64,000 bases of DNA from Larus michahellis (GCF_964199755.1 NC_133906.1:18387378-18451377); one strand, 5' to 3'. Shown: positions 24,266-38,200, counted from the first letter of the stretch. Translations and numbers: made by a program. The notes: generated by a model from the sequence alone, not told the origin.

Positions 24266-27200
24266 ATGACCATCATGAGACCGGGCCCTGAAGACGGTAA
24301 GGGGAGGTGCTGGGGGGTGCCACCGGTCCCAGGGCAGTGCCCGCCCTGCCGAGGGGCCAGACCTACCGCTGGTTGTGGCCACTGTCCCCGCTGCCTGGGG
24401 CTTCTCTGCCTGCTTTCTTGGTCCCCTCTTGCACTACAGCCCCGATCATGCGCAGCAATCATGTGCCAAAGGCTGGAGGGGACCATGCACGGGGGCAGGA
24501 GAGACTGTTTGAGCCTCTGGAGCTGAGATAACTCCCCGACAATTCCCCCCACCAAGGAAACGCAGCTCCAGGCGCGGGGGCATGGCTGAGCTGTGACAGG
24601 GACACTGGCAGGGGCCTCAGCTGTGTCTCTGCTCTCCCCCACCCTCCCCAGCGCCCCGGCTGGACCTGGGCAAGAAGATGAGCGTGCCCCAGGACCTGAT
24701 GATGGAGGAGCTCTCCCTGCGGAATAACCGCGGCTCTCAGCTCTTCCAGCAGCGCCAGAAGCGGGTGCAGCGCTTCGTCTACGAGCATCCCAGCGGCTAC
24801 AGGCAGGTGGGTCTGTGGCTCGTCCCTGGCTCCGGGCGGGACGGCCCTTCCCTGGCTCTTGCAGCCCTTGCAGGGAAGCGATTCCTGGCGGGGCTGGGGG
24901 TCTCTCAGCAGGGCAGCCACGCTCAGCCGCCCGCTACGCCGAGATGAAGGGAGGGGAGAGGCGGCTTGGTGGGCTGGGCATGGAGGTGGGCAAGCATCAC
25001 ATCCAACATCCACCGAAGAGCAAGGGTGCCGGTCCCCTTCTGCACCCACCAACCCCTCTCCTCACCTCCCGCAGCTCCAAGGGACGGGTGGCTCACACCG
25101 CCCTGAGAAAGGTGACCAGGAGGGGACAGCAAACGAGTGGACGGTGAGTAGGTGGAGGAAGCTCCGAGGTGCTTTGGACAGCTTCCCAAGTCCTGACTGG
25201 GGCAGGGGGAGGTCCCAGCACCCGCTGACTGTCCCCTCCGCAGGCAGGGGAGGATGCCGGGGGCCAGCAGAGTTATCACTCCGAGCTCCACGTGGCAGCG
25301 TCGCCCCAGGGTGGCCCCCCCGAAGTGCCCAAGAAGACGGAGAAAGTCTTGCAGATGAGCAAAGTCCTCAACCCCGATGCTCTGGCCCCAGGTAAACGCC
25401 ACCTACACCCCAAAGCCGGCACTATTGTAGTCTCAGTAATGTGGGGCTCTTCGAGCTGCTGCCTGCTGAGGGGTCCTCCCCAAAACCCTCCCCCAGAATT
25501 GTTATATATATGAATAGATAACATATTTATGCTATATACACATAATCCTGCCCCCAGCAGCAGGTCCTCTGTGGCCATGCAAAGGCAGGGCTGTTCCCAG
25601 CCTCCCCTTCCCTGCTCGGGACGTTGTCCCAGCCCAGCTGTGGCCACAGCAGCTCACGCCATCTCTCCCCCACCCAGGATACTCGGGCCCCCTCAAAGAA
25701 GTCCCCCCGGAGAAGTTCAACGCCACCGCCATCCCCAAGGGCTACCGCTCCCCGTGGCAGGCGCTCCTCGGCGACAAGGACAACGCTGTGCATGGCAAGA
25801 ACCAGCCACCCGTGAGACCCACTCCGTGGGACTTCAGGAGCTTCAACAGGTAATGCTGGCCGAGGAGCAGGCACCACCAGCCTGTCCATCCCTTGGCCAA
25901 ACCTTTCAGCCTCAAGAAGCACCTACCATTCTGCCAGGGAAATCAATGGTCCGTGCCCTCTGTTACGCAGCACAGGGGAGCAGCAAGGGCTCAGGTCGCT
26001 CTGCCGCTGATCAGGAGCTCCTCCGTGGCTCCTCTGCAAAGGTCCCTGCCTCCAGCAGCTCTCCAGATCCCCTCTCAGCTCCACCACTGGCCTATGCAGA
26101 CTTTAGCAGCTTGACCTCACTGGGTAACCTCGGGAATGAAATTTGGGAGGACTAATTCTCACGCACGTGGTCCTGGAGAAGGAATCGCTGCTGTTCCCAG
26201 CCGGGCTTAGCTCTGGACTGGGTGGAGGAATGGCACAAACAGTGCCAAGTCTCTCTCCTAATTTCCTTAAGGTATCCAAGCAGCTGCTGGAAGCAGTGGG
26301 GGTGTAAGGTTAATCTTCCCACAAAGTGCTAAGAGGTCACCAGATTCCTTCCAAACATGTGCTTGAGATGGAAGTCTCAAGACAGGGGAGTTTCTGGTGG
26401 CTCAGCCTGGCAAGCTCCATGCCCTGCGGCTGCTTCCAACGGAGCGTGGCTGCCGTGCCTCCTCGCACCTCCAAATGGCGCTGGGGTCGAGGTTGGGACC
26501 CAGGAGCAGAGAACACTGGGGAAAATCTCGTTTCTGGGAAGGTGCTTGGTGGGGATCCAGGAGACAGAGATCTGGTGGTAACAAAGCACCAGCAACCCAA
26601 GGTAGAATAACGAGAACTGAACTTTCAAGATGGACATCATCCCAGGGAACCTGCAAACCAAGGTCCTGGTTCTCCTCCTCACGGAAAGCCTCTTCCGTGA
26701 GGATGAAAGTACATTAGCCTTGGTGGCCTGGCCAAAGTCACCTTCCAGTAGGCAAGCTCCCACTGGAGCTCCCTTCTGGGACACAGCACTGCTCCCTGTC
26801 AAACCATCTACCCTGGTGCTGGGCCTCCGGAGACAGCAGCTTTCCGGAGCCCGCCCCGACGTTGGATTTAAGTCACGGGGGACACGACTGCTGGGCTTTG
26901 AGCTGTGGGGAACCACAACCCCTCTGCTTTCCGAAGGGCGACGATCAGCCCAGCTGCTGGTGGAGCCGAGATGACGCTGCTGCCATTCCTTCGCCACTCT
27001 CCTCTCCCCCAGCCCTGGGGCTTTGCCGTGGGGCGTAGCACAAGGCTGCAGCACGCTCAGCCCCCTCGTGTTTCCCCTCCCACACCAGTGAAAGCGTGGC
27101 AGCCCGCTGGTTTGCACTGGCGTGGGGCTGAGGGAGAGAGGGAAGAAGGGATGGGGTTACCAGAAGGGACAAGGACCGTGGGGAAGCCGAGGGGCCGCCT

Positions 27201-29327
27201 CAGCGATTCCCTCAGGTTCTCCTTCCCAGCCACTCAGCCATCCTGAGCTTTCCGGGAGCAGTAACATCCGAGGAGGTGCCGGAGGGGGAGAACAAGGAGC
27301 TGCTGCAGACGCTTGGCTCTTTTCTGTCAACATTGAGCCATGTTCCTGCCTCGGCGTTTATTTACGGACAGGGACTGAAGCAAGGGCATGTTTCTGAATA
27401 ATGCTTTACCCCGTACCATTTCTCCCTTCTTGCACGCTGCCTTTCTATTTAAAGTCTTGAACTGTTATTTAATACAGACGGATGCTAATTTAACACCAAG
27501 CCTCTCGCCACCTCCTCTAATTCTTCACTGAGGCACGAAGATTCAGAGAGCCAATCTGCTTTTCACTGGGCTTTTCATGATCTTCCAAGCTGTTGGCTTT
27601 TAAATCGACTTCTCAGTTCATCAAATACCAAACTGCGGAAAAACAAGCTTTTTTGGAACAAATCGGCTAGCGAGAAGCCAGCGGTCTTGCCTAAAGCTAG
27701 GTGAATCCCAGCACAGCTCGCATGGGTCACAGGGCAAGGGCAAGCTCACCGTCTCAACAGCAGCTGCGTTAAAGCAGATATCGATTTATTCCCAACTTTA
27801 AAGGTTCGGGCTGTGATGCAAAGCCCTTCGGCCACCTTGCTAAGGTGCGCTGCCTCAGGAGGGAGTGAAACCCGAGCTTTGAGAAGGACCGTCTTTTCCC
27901 AGAAGGGAGAAAGTTTCTGGAACAAACCTCCCTCATTTACATTTCCCCCCCTTTATTTCTCCTCTGTTGCAAAACGGTGCCATGTGTTACTCATGTTCGC
28001 GCAGCGCTTCCCAAAGCAAACATTCCCAGCTATGCCTCATTGATAGCTCAGCCTCCACGGGCTGCTCCAAAACCAACATTCTTGGCTCTTCGGGGGCTGG
28101 CACTCTCTTCCCCGGTCCATTTCCACATTTCTCCAGGAAGGGATGACAGCTCTTGCCCCCGCAGTGCTCCTCCTGTTAGTCATAGCTCAAGAGAAGCTGT
28201 CCCAAAAGGCAGGCTGGAGCCAGGGCCAGGAGAAAGACGTTTGCCTGCACATGTGCTAGAGCGATCAGGAGGCAGCACCGTCAGCCTCAACCCTCTGCAG
28301 AACACATTCACTGTGGCCGAGTCACTTTCTAAAGACCAGGGGGTTTGTCACCCTCACCTGCTCTCTTAACCTAACCCCTTTCACGTGCCGAACGCCTCTG
28401 CTGCTGTTGGCAGAGCCCACCGAAAGAGACTACGGCAAAGGTAGGAACGGGCTTCCTCCCTCCCCTGCACAGCCACTGGCACTCAAACACCAAACCCCGC
28501 TCCCCGGGCCTGCCAAAGCTTGGGTTGAAGTTGGCTGTGTGATTCCGTTCAGGAGAAGCACCTCGCGGGGCTTGCAGAGGCTCCAACAGCATCCCGGGGA
28601 GGAAGAGGAGGGTTGTCATTTGCTACAGGCATTGCTAGGCTGCTGCTGGGCTCAGTTAGTAAATCCAGACCTGCTTTTTCACAGAATGGTGGGACTTGGA
28701 AGGGACCTCTGGAGATCACCCAGTCCCACCCCCTGCCAGAGCAGGGTCACCCAGAGCAGGTGGCACAGGAACGCGTCCAGGCGGGTTTGGAATGTCTCCA
28801 GAGTCGGAGACTCCCCCACCTCTCTGGGCAGCCTGTGCCAGGGCTCTGCCACCCTCAAAGGAAAGAAGCTCCTCCTCGTGTTTAGGTGGAACTTCCTATG
28901 CTCAAGTTTGTGCCCGTTACCTCTTGTCCTGTCCCCGGGCACCACTGAAAAGAGCCTGGCCCCATCCTCCTGACACCCACCCTTCAAGTATTTATAAGCA
29001 TGGATAAGATCCCCCCTCAGTCTTCTCCAGACTTTTTAGACCCAAGTCCCTCAGTCTTTCTTCATAAGAGAGGTGTTCCAGTCCCCTAATCCTCTTCGTA
29101 GCCCTTTACAACATGCCCACTCTCTCCTCCTGCCGTGTTAAATCTGCTGCTTCTCCCGCCGCAGGACTCCCGCCCCCTTCGACAGAGCACTGGTCAGCGA
29201 CCTGTTCTCGGCACCTACCACCGAGCTGGACAACCTGAGCGCTCTGGAGGTGATCTCCTACAGACCCAACTTCAACAGAACGCCGCAAGGCTGGGTGCGG
29301 ATTCTGCCGGAGAGCGATGAGCTGTAG
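24266..29327 (+). CDS. MYOZ3: myozenin-3 (six coding exons)
   Basis: Myozenin-3 (calsarcin-3, FATZ-3) is a Z-disc adaptor of skeletal muscle that binds alpha-actinin, filamin C, telethonin, ZASP/LDB3 and calcineurin. Coding exons are 24266-24296, 24652-24806, 25075-25143, 25244-25391, 25678-25849 and 29165-29327. All junctions are GT-AG and in phase, giving 245 residues (human 251). Recognition rests on [20 protein letters not shown] near the N-terminus, [20 protein letters not shown] near the middle, and [15 protein letters not shown] at the end. The C-terminus PESDEL is the PDZ-ligand type shared by myozenins and myotilin. The first coding exon (24210-24296) is open through its whole length, so the start could be 24266, 24275 or in an upstream exon. 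The 3.3 kb last intron holds a CR1 fragment that ends close to the last acceptor. Confidence 0.95.
28679..29120 (-). mobile_element. CR1 LINE 3' fragment
   Basis: The left end, CACAGAATGGTGGGACTTGG, is the reverse complement of the CR1 3' end, followed by the typical CCCTGCCAGAGCAGGGTC, TGGAATGTCTCCAGAG, CTCTGGGCAGCCTGTGCC and TTGTGCCCGTTACCTCTTG blocks. So the element lies on the minus strand, 5'-truncated near 29120. It is in the last MYOZ3 intron, with its truncated end about 45 bp before the acceptor at 29164. The right limit is approximate. Confidence 0.92.
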
Positions 29328-30783
29328 GCGGCCGCGCGCTCCCTTCCCCATCGCCACGGATGCTTTTCTCGCCAGACTCAAACATACTTCGCACAGTAGG
29401 GGAGAGTGTTCTTTGCGAAAGCTAAGCTAGTGGTCGCGGGTTGTCATCCTCTCCAGCGGGATTTGAACAAGCTCAAGTCTGGGACCATTTGGAATTCCCC
29501 TCATACCAGCCATTGTCACAAGGGTGTTTAGCGCTAAGCTAACCAGCCAAGTCCTCCTCGTTAATCCAAGCAGATCACCGTGAACTCCCGGACAAAGCAT
29601 GCCGTACAGCCTGTCCTCGTGGAAAATGGCAGGACTCACCAAGCTGTCTCGCTGCTTCTTCACCGGCACGCAAGACCTGCTCCGACAGCTGGTGCCTTTG
29701 GAGAGAAATTCCACCTTCAGGACAACTCTACATCTGTTATTCCGGTCAGGACAGTGAGAGGAGGTGATAATTGAAGAGCAGCAGCAAAACAAGTTACCAG
29801 AGGGACTGGCGCGTTAAAAGCACTTACCTTGGGCCTGGCTGGACAACAGAAACAAGTGAGGAGCTGGAAATCTGCCTGTTCACCAACACAGCACAACCGG
29901 GATAGATGGGAGAGGAACACTGGGAATTGGAAACTTGTGCCCCGTTTTCCACAAGCTACTGGCTAGCACTTGGCAGCTGTTATTTTCCCCTTCCTACTGC
30001 TATTTGCATGCCTTGCTTAAACACCTAAGCCCTTTGATGGACTTACGCCAGATGCGCTTCATGCAGTTGGTCGATAAGGATCAGGCCCTGCCTGGACCCT
30101 CCGCACTGCAGAATTGTGCCCGTCTGAGGATCCTGATGGGGTATTCCGGCAACTTCAGCATCAGCGGGAAGGAAAAGCGGCGCAGCCGTGACTCCGGAGC
30201 AAGCGCAGGCTTCCCCCTGAACACAAAAATCAGCAGCAAGGATTCAGCTACACGAAGGTTTTCAGCAGTGACACACAGCGGGACACGCCACTAACAACAG
30301 GCTATCGGACAGTCGTCAGAACATCTGGAAAACCCCGCTAACCGCTAACAAAAACTCTAACTTAACACCGGCTTTCTACAATTGCTTTTGTCAGGTTCTT
30401 AACGTTACCCTTACTTCATCTTGCAAAAGCAGGCGCATCAGGATAAAAGTTTCTTTTTCCACCGCCGCGGTTGAATCGGGCAAGTAAATTTTGTGGTTAA
30501 AATGCAGTTAACAGCTGCCTCGCTTGTGAAGTGTATTTGTAACGCCGTGCAGACTGATGCGCAGAGGAAATCCCACACAGGGATGCTGCTGCCGCAACAC
30601 CCCATTCAGGCAGGAAACTTCCATTGCTCTGTTCTTCCCCCAGAAGCAGGAGGGGACAAGCAAATGGAAAGAGAAAAGGTCTGTTCCGTAAACGTTAAGA
30701 ATTTACGATGATTCCAAACCCTTCTCCCTCCTCTTTGTCCATCAGTTGAAGAACCCGTGTACCCCAGGGACCTGGCTAGACAT

Positions 30784-30793
30784 AATAAATAAA
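30784..30793 (+). terminator. MYOZ3: polyadenylation signals, likely MYOZ3
   Basis: Two overlapping AATAAA hexamers (30784-30789 and 30788-30793) lie 1.46 kb after the MYOZ3 stop. Bases 29328 to about 30810 would be its 3' untranslated region, and no other reading frame there looks real. Confidence 0.5.
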
Positions 30794-30814
30794 TTGCGAT
30801 AATGTAAAGCCTGC

Positions 30815-31920
30815 TGGCATTCGAGATCTGTCTGCTCAGCGCTCACGGCCCTGCCTGCAGAGATGCGGGGCCAGAGCCGTGGCACACGCTGCAGCCCTCC
30901 CACGTCCCCAGCAGCCCTCTGCCCGTCCTCCAACACCGCCCTGGGGCAGCTCGGACCTGACAAACTCACCACCTGCGCCCAAATCATACAGGACACCACT
31001 CGGAACTAAGAGTGGACCCGCTGTCACTGCCAGCTCCGCACCTCAGCTTTAGCAGCAGCCAAATAAAAATCGAAGTTCTCGGCCACTCTGCTCCAGGAAG
31101 CAGGCTCTAAGCAAAGTGTTGAAAATTTCAAATATTTTAATGTGTTTTTTTGAAAAACAAGCAAATGAGGCTTCAGAGCAAGTCCCGTCATGTTTTGCTT
31201 TACAGAAAGATGTCCACAGATCCATTGTGTGAAAGCAGCTGACGCACAGATAAAACTTAAAATCCTCCAGCCCCACGTACACGCGTTACACAGCGCAGGC
31301 TCCGTGCAGGACACGGGTGCTCCTGGGCAACCACTAGAGCTGGAGCACAGAAAGAGAAGTTTCACCTCTTACCAAAGCAGGACAAAGCGGGATGCATCTC
31401 ACAGCTTAAGAGGAGACTGTATCCACAGGCCACGAAAGCCCCAGTCATGCTCCAAATATACCCCGGAGAAGCTTGCAGCCGCGCCGCGTCCCCCCGCTGC
31501 AGCTGTCAGCAACACAAGCCCAGCCTCGGGGGGCCACGGGGGGCTGTCACCGGGCTAAAACAGGCAACCGCTAAACTGTCACCCCACATCACGCTGCACT
31601 ACCCACGGTCTGCTTGCAAGAACTAACACTTCTCTTGCTCAGGACATGCAGGATCAGAGGTGAAGCATCAAAAAGGTTTTGTTGGTTTTTTTAAGCGAGA
31701 TGTCAGGAAAAAGGAAGGAGGAAAATTCTGTAACAATAGGAAGGCAAAGCCATGGGTTTGGCACATCTGATAAGCTTGTTTTTCAGCTTGGTTTAATACC
31801 TCATTAGAATAATAAGTCATTACCCGTCAGACAGAAGAGTCTCTGATTACATTAAAATAGTCCATAGCGTTCAGATTGAGGATATCAAATGGGCTTGAAA
31901 AGGGTTTGGTTTTGTTTTTC
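30815..31920. other. gap between convergent MYOZ3 and RBM22
   Basis: I see no gene, RNA gene or repeat here. MYOZ3 and RBM22 end towards each other across this kilobase. It may hold longer forms of either 3' untranslated region. Confidence 0.5.
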
Positions 31921-31926
31921 CAGAAG

Positions 31927-31932
31927 TTTATT
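31927..31932 (-). terminator. RBM22: polyadenylation signal, likely RBM22
   Basis: AATAAA on the minus strand, 296 bases after the RBM22 stop codon (32228-32230). Confidence 0.5.
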
Positions 31933-32227
31933 TCAAAAGTGTGCAAACGGGATACACGGCTAGCACTGGAATTCTGGTACACCTGATCCAGAGAGCCCCG
32001 ACGGCCCTTCTGTCTGCAACCCCCGCCCCTCCCACCCCTCAACACTACATGAAAGATCTGGGATGTATCAACAATCCGATCAGCTAGCGGAGACACGGAG
32101 CTCAGCCTGCCCAGTGTCTGCAAGCAGGGAAATAAGGCTTCTCTAGCTCACCCACAGCTCAACATACGGCGCTACCATGGTAACTAGAAAATAACTTTTA
32201 ATTAAACGATGAGGGTGGCACAACGTG

Positions 32228-35200
32228 CTAGGGGCTGCTGTGCTTTCCCGCGTGGGCACCCATCCTCTGGGGATCTTGAGACGGGTAGTGAATGGGGCCC
32301 GGGGCTCTCATGAAGGGAGGCGGGGGCCCCATGGCGTGGAACATGTGTGGTCCGAAACCTGCAAAAACAAAGTTGGCAGCTTCAGGCAAAGCAACAGAAC
32401 AGGCAATGCAGATGCACTACTGCTTGAAACTACTGGCGGAAAACAGCTGGCTCACAGCTGTGCCTTAGAAAGGTGACCATCTCCCACGACTCCTCAAAAC
32501 CCCAAACTCCTTCCCCTCTTTCCAGCACAAGCAGGCGCAATCCTTACCCAACACACATCCTTACTCACAGATAACAGCCAGTGGGGGGACTGGGCAGGCG
32601 TCTCTAACGCCAATGCAAGTGGTTTCTACTCAAATGTGGAGCAAAGCAAATGCATCCACAAGATACTGACATCCCATAAAAAAAAAGGGTTTCTGGACAG
32701 ATACATACACAGAGCCAAACACAGGCTGGCATCGAACCAGGTGCAGAATTACCCTTTGAAGTTCAGGCCGATGTGGCATTTACCCAGCCAGCAAAAGCAC
32801 TGAGTAGGTCTCAGTACCAGTAACAGGGATCTCTAACGTGCCTGAGAATTTGCAAGTGAATAAACACATACCACAACAGGCAGCTCGGTTTAATTAAACT
32901 GTGCTGACAGCTCATTTTAGATCATCGGTTTACACTGTATGACGGGGGATGAGGAAAATCAACTCAGGGCACGGTGCAGCCGAGCAAGGGGGACTAGATC
33001 CTCTAACACCAAGTTAGACACCCCCCCTTGAAGGGGAAACACGAGTACCTGGAGGCGGTGGCGGAGCAATGCCAGGAGGAGGTGGCAAGGCAATGTTAAC
33101 CACGGCTGGAGGGCCACTTGGAGGTAGGTTGAAGTAATTTGCAGAAGCCTCCTCTTCTGCAGCTGGAGGAGGGGGGAGAGCTGCAGAAAAAGTATACAGT
33201 GGTTATGGAAAATCTCTCAGTCATGATACGCAGAGGTATCTGCCTTCAGAGAGGAGGCACGATCAGCTCTTCCACAAGAGCAAACTGCTGCTACTCTTGT
33301 ACGTACAAACCGGAGAGAGAAGCAGGACTGCACTGAAACTCCGGAACAGTCACCATTTTTCTTCACCCGAAACCCGCTTTGTTTTTTCCATCATACAACA
33401 CTCAGTGGATTAGAAAAACATTAACCAAGCCTTGAAAAGCGTGGGTTGCCAGTATCTCAGACCTAAGTAACTTAATTCAGCATTAACTTTTCACTCATCA
33501 CATAAAGAACTCTCTTTTCATCAAGAATTTGCTTCTAGACAAAGCTCACCTCCCATCCTAGTTGGATCCGCCACAAACCTACTGTGTAGCTGCCCACTCT
33601 GGGCTCACCACTGCCTCTGCCGTCCTGATCTCTGTTACTGCTCTCAGAGGTTTAACACCAGCCTCTCCCATGGAAGCAGGTCAGCATTAAGTGTTTCAGA
33701 GATTAAAACAAGTCCCTCACCTCCGGGAAGTCCTGGAACTGGCTCCAGCTTTATCCCAGATTCTGTAGTACCTTCCTTGTCCTTTTCTTTTCCTCTTGCT
33801 GCCTGGGACCTAAAAATCAGACAAACGTTTTAGGACAAGGATGAGAAAAGGCAGGATAAGCAGATATATTCACACCACAAAAGTTTCAGATTATCTACTC
33901 CAGATCCATTGCTTCAGGCCAAAGATGAAAAATGCACAGAATATCAGAGACAGCGGGTACAAAGCATGCAAACAGTGTTTATGATAGCTAGAATAAACGC
34001 AAACCTACAGAAACTCATCCATAACACTCAACCAGGAAACGCCTTACACAATTTGTGCAATCTCCAACCCAAATCCCACTGCTGAAAGAAAAACAAACCG
34101 TAACAGGAGCCCAAATATTTATCAAGTCAGCATCTACTCCAACTTAACATCCAGTCCTGCTCATCAAGACTGCATAAACTGAACGAAGAACCTTGCGGCA
34201 GCATCCCCAAGGCTTCCTCATCCCGCACTCACCTTCCCCATTTGACATTGAGCCTGCGACCATTGACAATGAGTTTGTTGAAGGATTTCTCAGCAGCCAC
34301 TTCCGCAGCTTGCCGGGTGGCAAACTGGATGAAAGCGCACTGTTGCCTCTGCACTACAGTTATTGTCCGAATCTCCCCGAACTGGTAGAAGTGATTTCTG
34401 TGGGGGGGAGGAAAAAAATCATTACGAAACCTGACTCTTCCTAGCCGCAGGGTACAAAGCAGAGTAGGATCTCATCATGTGCTGAAACAGATATGCTCAG
34501 ATCCTTTCTTTTCTCCGTCACCAGTTCAGACTAACCATTAGAAATCAAGTCTCTTGCCCCGCTGTGCAATTATGGAGCAATAAAAACTCCATAACAGCTT
34601 TTCTCAGCAGCTAGCTAGAGAGAGGTGACGGGACTTCCTTGTAAAAAGTGAAACACAGTATCCTCAACAGCTCAGAAGGATGACTCATCCCTAAAGAGAG
34701 AAATTTTAATCAAAGCATTTGAAATGTGCCTGTTTATCTGTTCTCCAACAAGCTGGCACTCCTCTGCACTTGCCCACCAACTGGTTCCCCATTAAGGAAA
34801 ACTAAAAGCCAGACTCGTTTTTTTTCCTTGCAAGAGAGATTTCTGCACTTCGAGATGGGCAGTAATCAAAGCACCAAATAAAAAGGCAAAGGCAATACAA
34901 ATTCAGCAACGCACCTGAGATCTGATTCAGTGATAGTATCTCCAAGCCCTCCAACATACAGTGTAGTAATAGTCTTGTCGTCGGGGGGGTCTAGACGAGG
35001 CATGGTTGACGCTCGCTTCAGAAGTTTATCAGCCACAGGATCGTTAATTCCATAGTAACGATCTTTGATGTTCTGATCAGCCAGCGGATCATCTGGATCT
35101 GTAGGTTTCTCGTGTCTAAGGTTCAGCAAACAAAGCATTTTATAACACCAGTCACAGCTGCATCAGATTAAAATGACTATTAACTGCTGCCTTCCCTTCT

Positions 35201-38200
35201 AAAGGCCTCTGGTTGCTTGTATGCTTAACCCTGTTCATATAAACATGCCAAAAAAAAGCCCGGAGAAGTTAAATTGCAGCCAGGACTGCCTCAAGTTCTG
35301 AATGAATGGCACTTCTGACAGCTCAGCATTCAGCGCTACAAAACACAAGAGCTGGATTTCAAAAGGCCTCTTGTTCAAATACAAAGATCTCTGATTGAGG
35401 GGACTGACGCCACGAAGGGAAAAAATGAACTATGCCAGAGAAGAGCTGCAGTCACTGCTTCAGCAAAACACTACAAGACCACGCAGCTAATTCCTCACAA
35501 ACGAACTCGCCACAACAAAGATTCGTTCACTGTCGCTGCGTGACAACTGATTGCAAGTTTCGCATTGACCCCAGTCACAGCGTTGTGTCTCCTGCCCACT
35601 GCAGCGTTTCCTGTTCTTCGAACCCCAAGGGAGCTGTATCTGACTGTAGCGAACAGATTAACTGTTTAAGCTGTGTCTGTACCTGTAGGGACACTCTTCT
35701 CCTCTCTTGCATTCTCCTTTCACCCAGAAGGAACAGATGTGAGGACGGTTGCGTTTATAGTAAGGAGTGGTCCGAGCCAGCTTCAGCAGCATGTCACTGG
35801 TGGAAGTAGCTTTTCCCAGTGCACCAACTGGTCTAGTGCCATCAGAATTGGATATCTGAACAGCAGTTAGAAGGAAATGACAAGATTTTTATCATAATTG
35901 AAAACTAACGCACAGATTCAGAGCAAGCAAAGGATTTTAAGATGAGCCAAGTAATTCCTTTTCATAAAAGTGAATTTGGCCCCTTTCCTCCCCTATACAC
36001 ATGCACACACGCAGAGCGTGATTGTAACTACACTTTCTTACCTCTCGTTCCATGTTCTGAGTGTAGTACTCTTTATTGACATCAGACTTCGGCATTTCAT
36101 CCTTAAGGGAGAGTCCTGCATCCCGAACTTGAATAGGCAAACCTAGAATGAAACAAAAAAAAGAAAAAGTAACAAATCTGCATGAAGCACGAGTTGAAAG
36201 AGCAGAAATAGTTACTGCAACCTGCATTAGCCAGAGATAACTCATCTACTGCTCAGGTATAACACGCGGCCCCTGAACCCCTGAAGAGACGTGATCATCA
36301 AGACTTGTTCCATCGTCCAGAGACAACCGCACCAATTACATGCACACATCTAAAGACATTTCAACACCTTCTATTTCAGGGGCAAGTCGACCAGCTTTTC
36401 CTCTTAGTTTACGTTTTTTGGTACGCACCATATTCCAGGTCAAGCAGGCAGGTCTGACAGACGTTCTTCAGCTTACTGCATGTCTGACATACTTCTGTTT
36501 TCTTGAAACGCATACGAACACCAGGGCACCAGCGAAATACTGTGAAAGGCCTGGCACAAATCTGAAAGACAGAAGGTTGACACTTGGATCGCTATCGCAC
36601 AGTAGTGAAGTTACCATTCTGGTTCTTGCACAGAAACTTAAAATCCAAACACACCTAATGTCTTTAAATCATAAACACAACTTCTTCATCTTAGGGCTAA
36701 CGTTCAGACCTCAAGAAATATTGGTGCCTTACTTTGACAGGAGAAAGTTTTAGGAATGTTTTTTCCTTGTTTTTTTTTTTTTTTTTTTGATTTAGTACAA
36801 TAACTCGAATGCTGAAAGCAGACCTACTCAAAGGAAAAACAAATTCTCCATCATCCCGGGAGATGTCAGTATAGAGCTGTTAAATTACCAATTATTTCTA
36901 AATCTGTCACCAGCGTATCAGCAAGCCCAGTGAGAGGTTATGAGACTTTTGGCCCAGAAGAAAACTACTGGCCTCTATCTTACCCGGTGGAACAATGCAT
37001 CTGCTTCTGCTGCATGTACGGTTTGAGGAAGGGAAGCAAGATTTCAGCACATACCTTCTCCCTACCACAGATGACAATTGATAAAAGGGGCAAAAAACCT
37101 CTTGAATTTCTCTCAGTCAAGACAACACTAAATATTTCTTGCTTAGAAATAAACATGGCTTACTTCTTAGACAGCTAACACAAATCATCACCCAGCCATG
37201 AGTAACATACAGTGAAAACTAAACTCTCATTATTTATACACCACTTACGAGTAAAAGTAAACTTGCAAGAGAAAATATGAGATCATTTAAAATGATGAAA
37301 TACCTTCAAATATAGTACAACAATATTAATAAAACCTAATCCTGATAAACATGACCAAATCCTAAGCTCGTCTGAACAGTCTTCAATAATTTTACTACTT
37401 TAAGACTAACTGGGTGTGTCTAATAAAGCACACAGTAGACTGACCTAAAAATGTATGTGGTTACATAAACAATTTAAGTTGTTAACCCAGATAATCAATT
37501 TTCTGAAGCTGACAGACATTTTTTTTAACACTGAAATTTAATATTCATAGACATGCGCCAATTCAGATGTTTGTTCTTGAAAAGAAAACAAACATACCTT
37601 GCATTCTTTCCCATATTTTTCTTTGGTCTGAAAAATAATAAAAAACAACAAAAGAAAATATAAAATACCATTAATTCAACATAAAACATGAAAGACATAA
37701 TTGACGTTACAGAACAGTGGTTTTTTCCTAATTATGCTGCATTCAGACTCACCCACCCCCATGTTTTGGGCTTAAACCTTGGCAGGTCAACAGGACAAAA
37801 CCAAAAAAAAGTCCTGAAAAACTCTCAATCCATTTTCGTTTTAGAAACGTTCATTAAAAGACAGTATGATAAAACTCCACCTCATGTACTGATGAAAGGC
37901 AAGAATGAAATAGAATATTAATAGCTATTTTAAAGCAAAGATGATGTAACATGAAGTCAGTCATGGAAATGAGCAGGTTTTGAAACACCACCTATACCAG
38001 CAGTACAGTTATGTTTCACAAAAGTATCATGATCTCCCTCAGCAAAGTTGGTGGAATGGAAATGTGAAGGAAAGATAATGTAAATGTAGGTCATACTCAA
38101 CTGGACTGAGCACAGAGAAAAGTAATGTAAGGAGACTGACTCATATTGCACAGAGGAAACCAAGGTAAACAAGCAAGAATTGAAATAACCATCAGACAGA

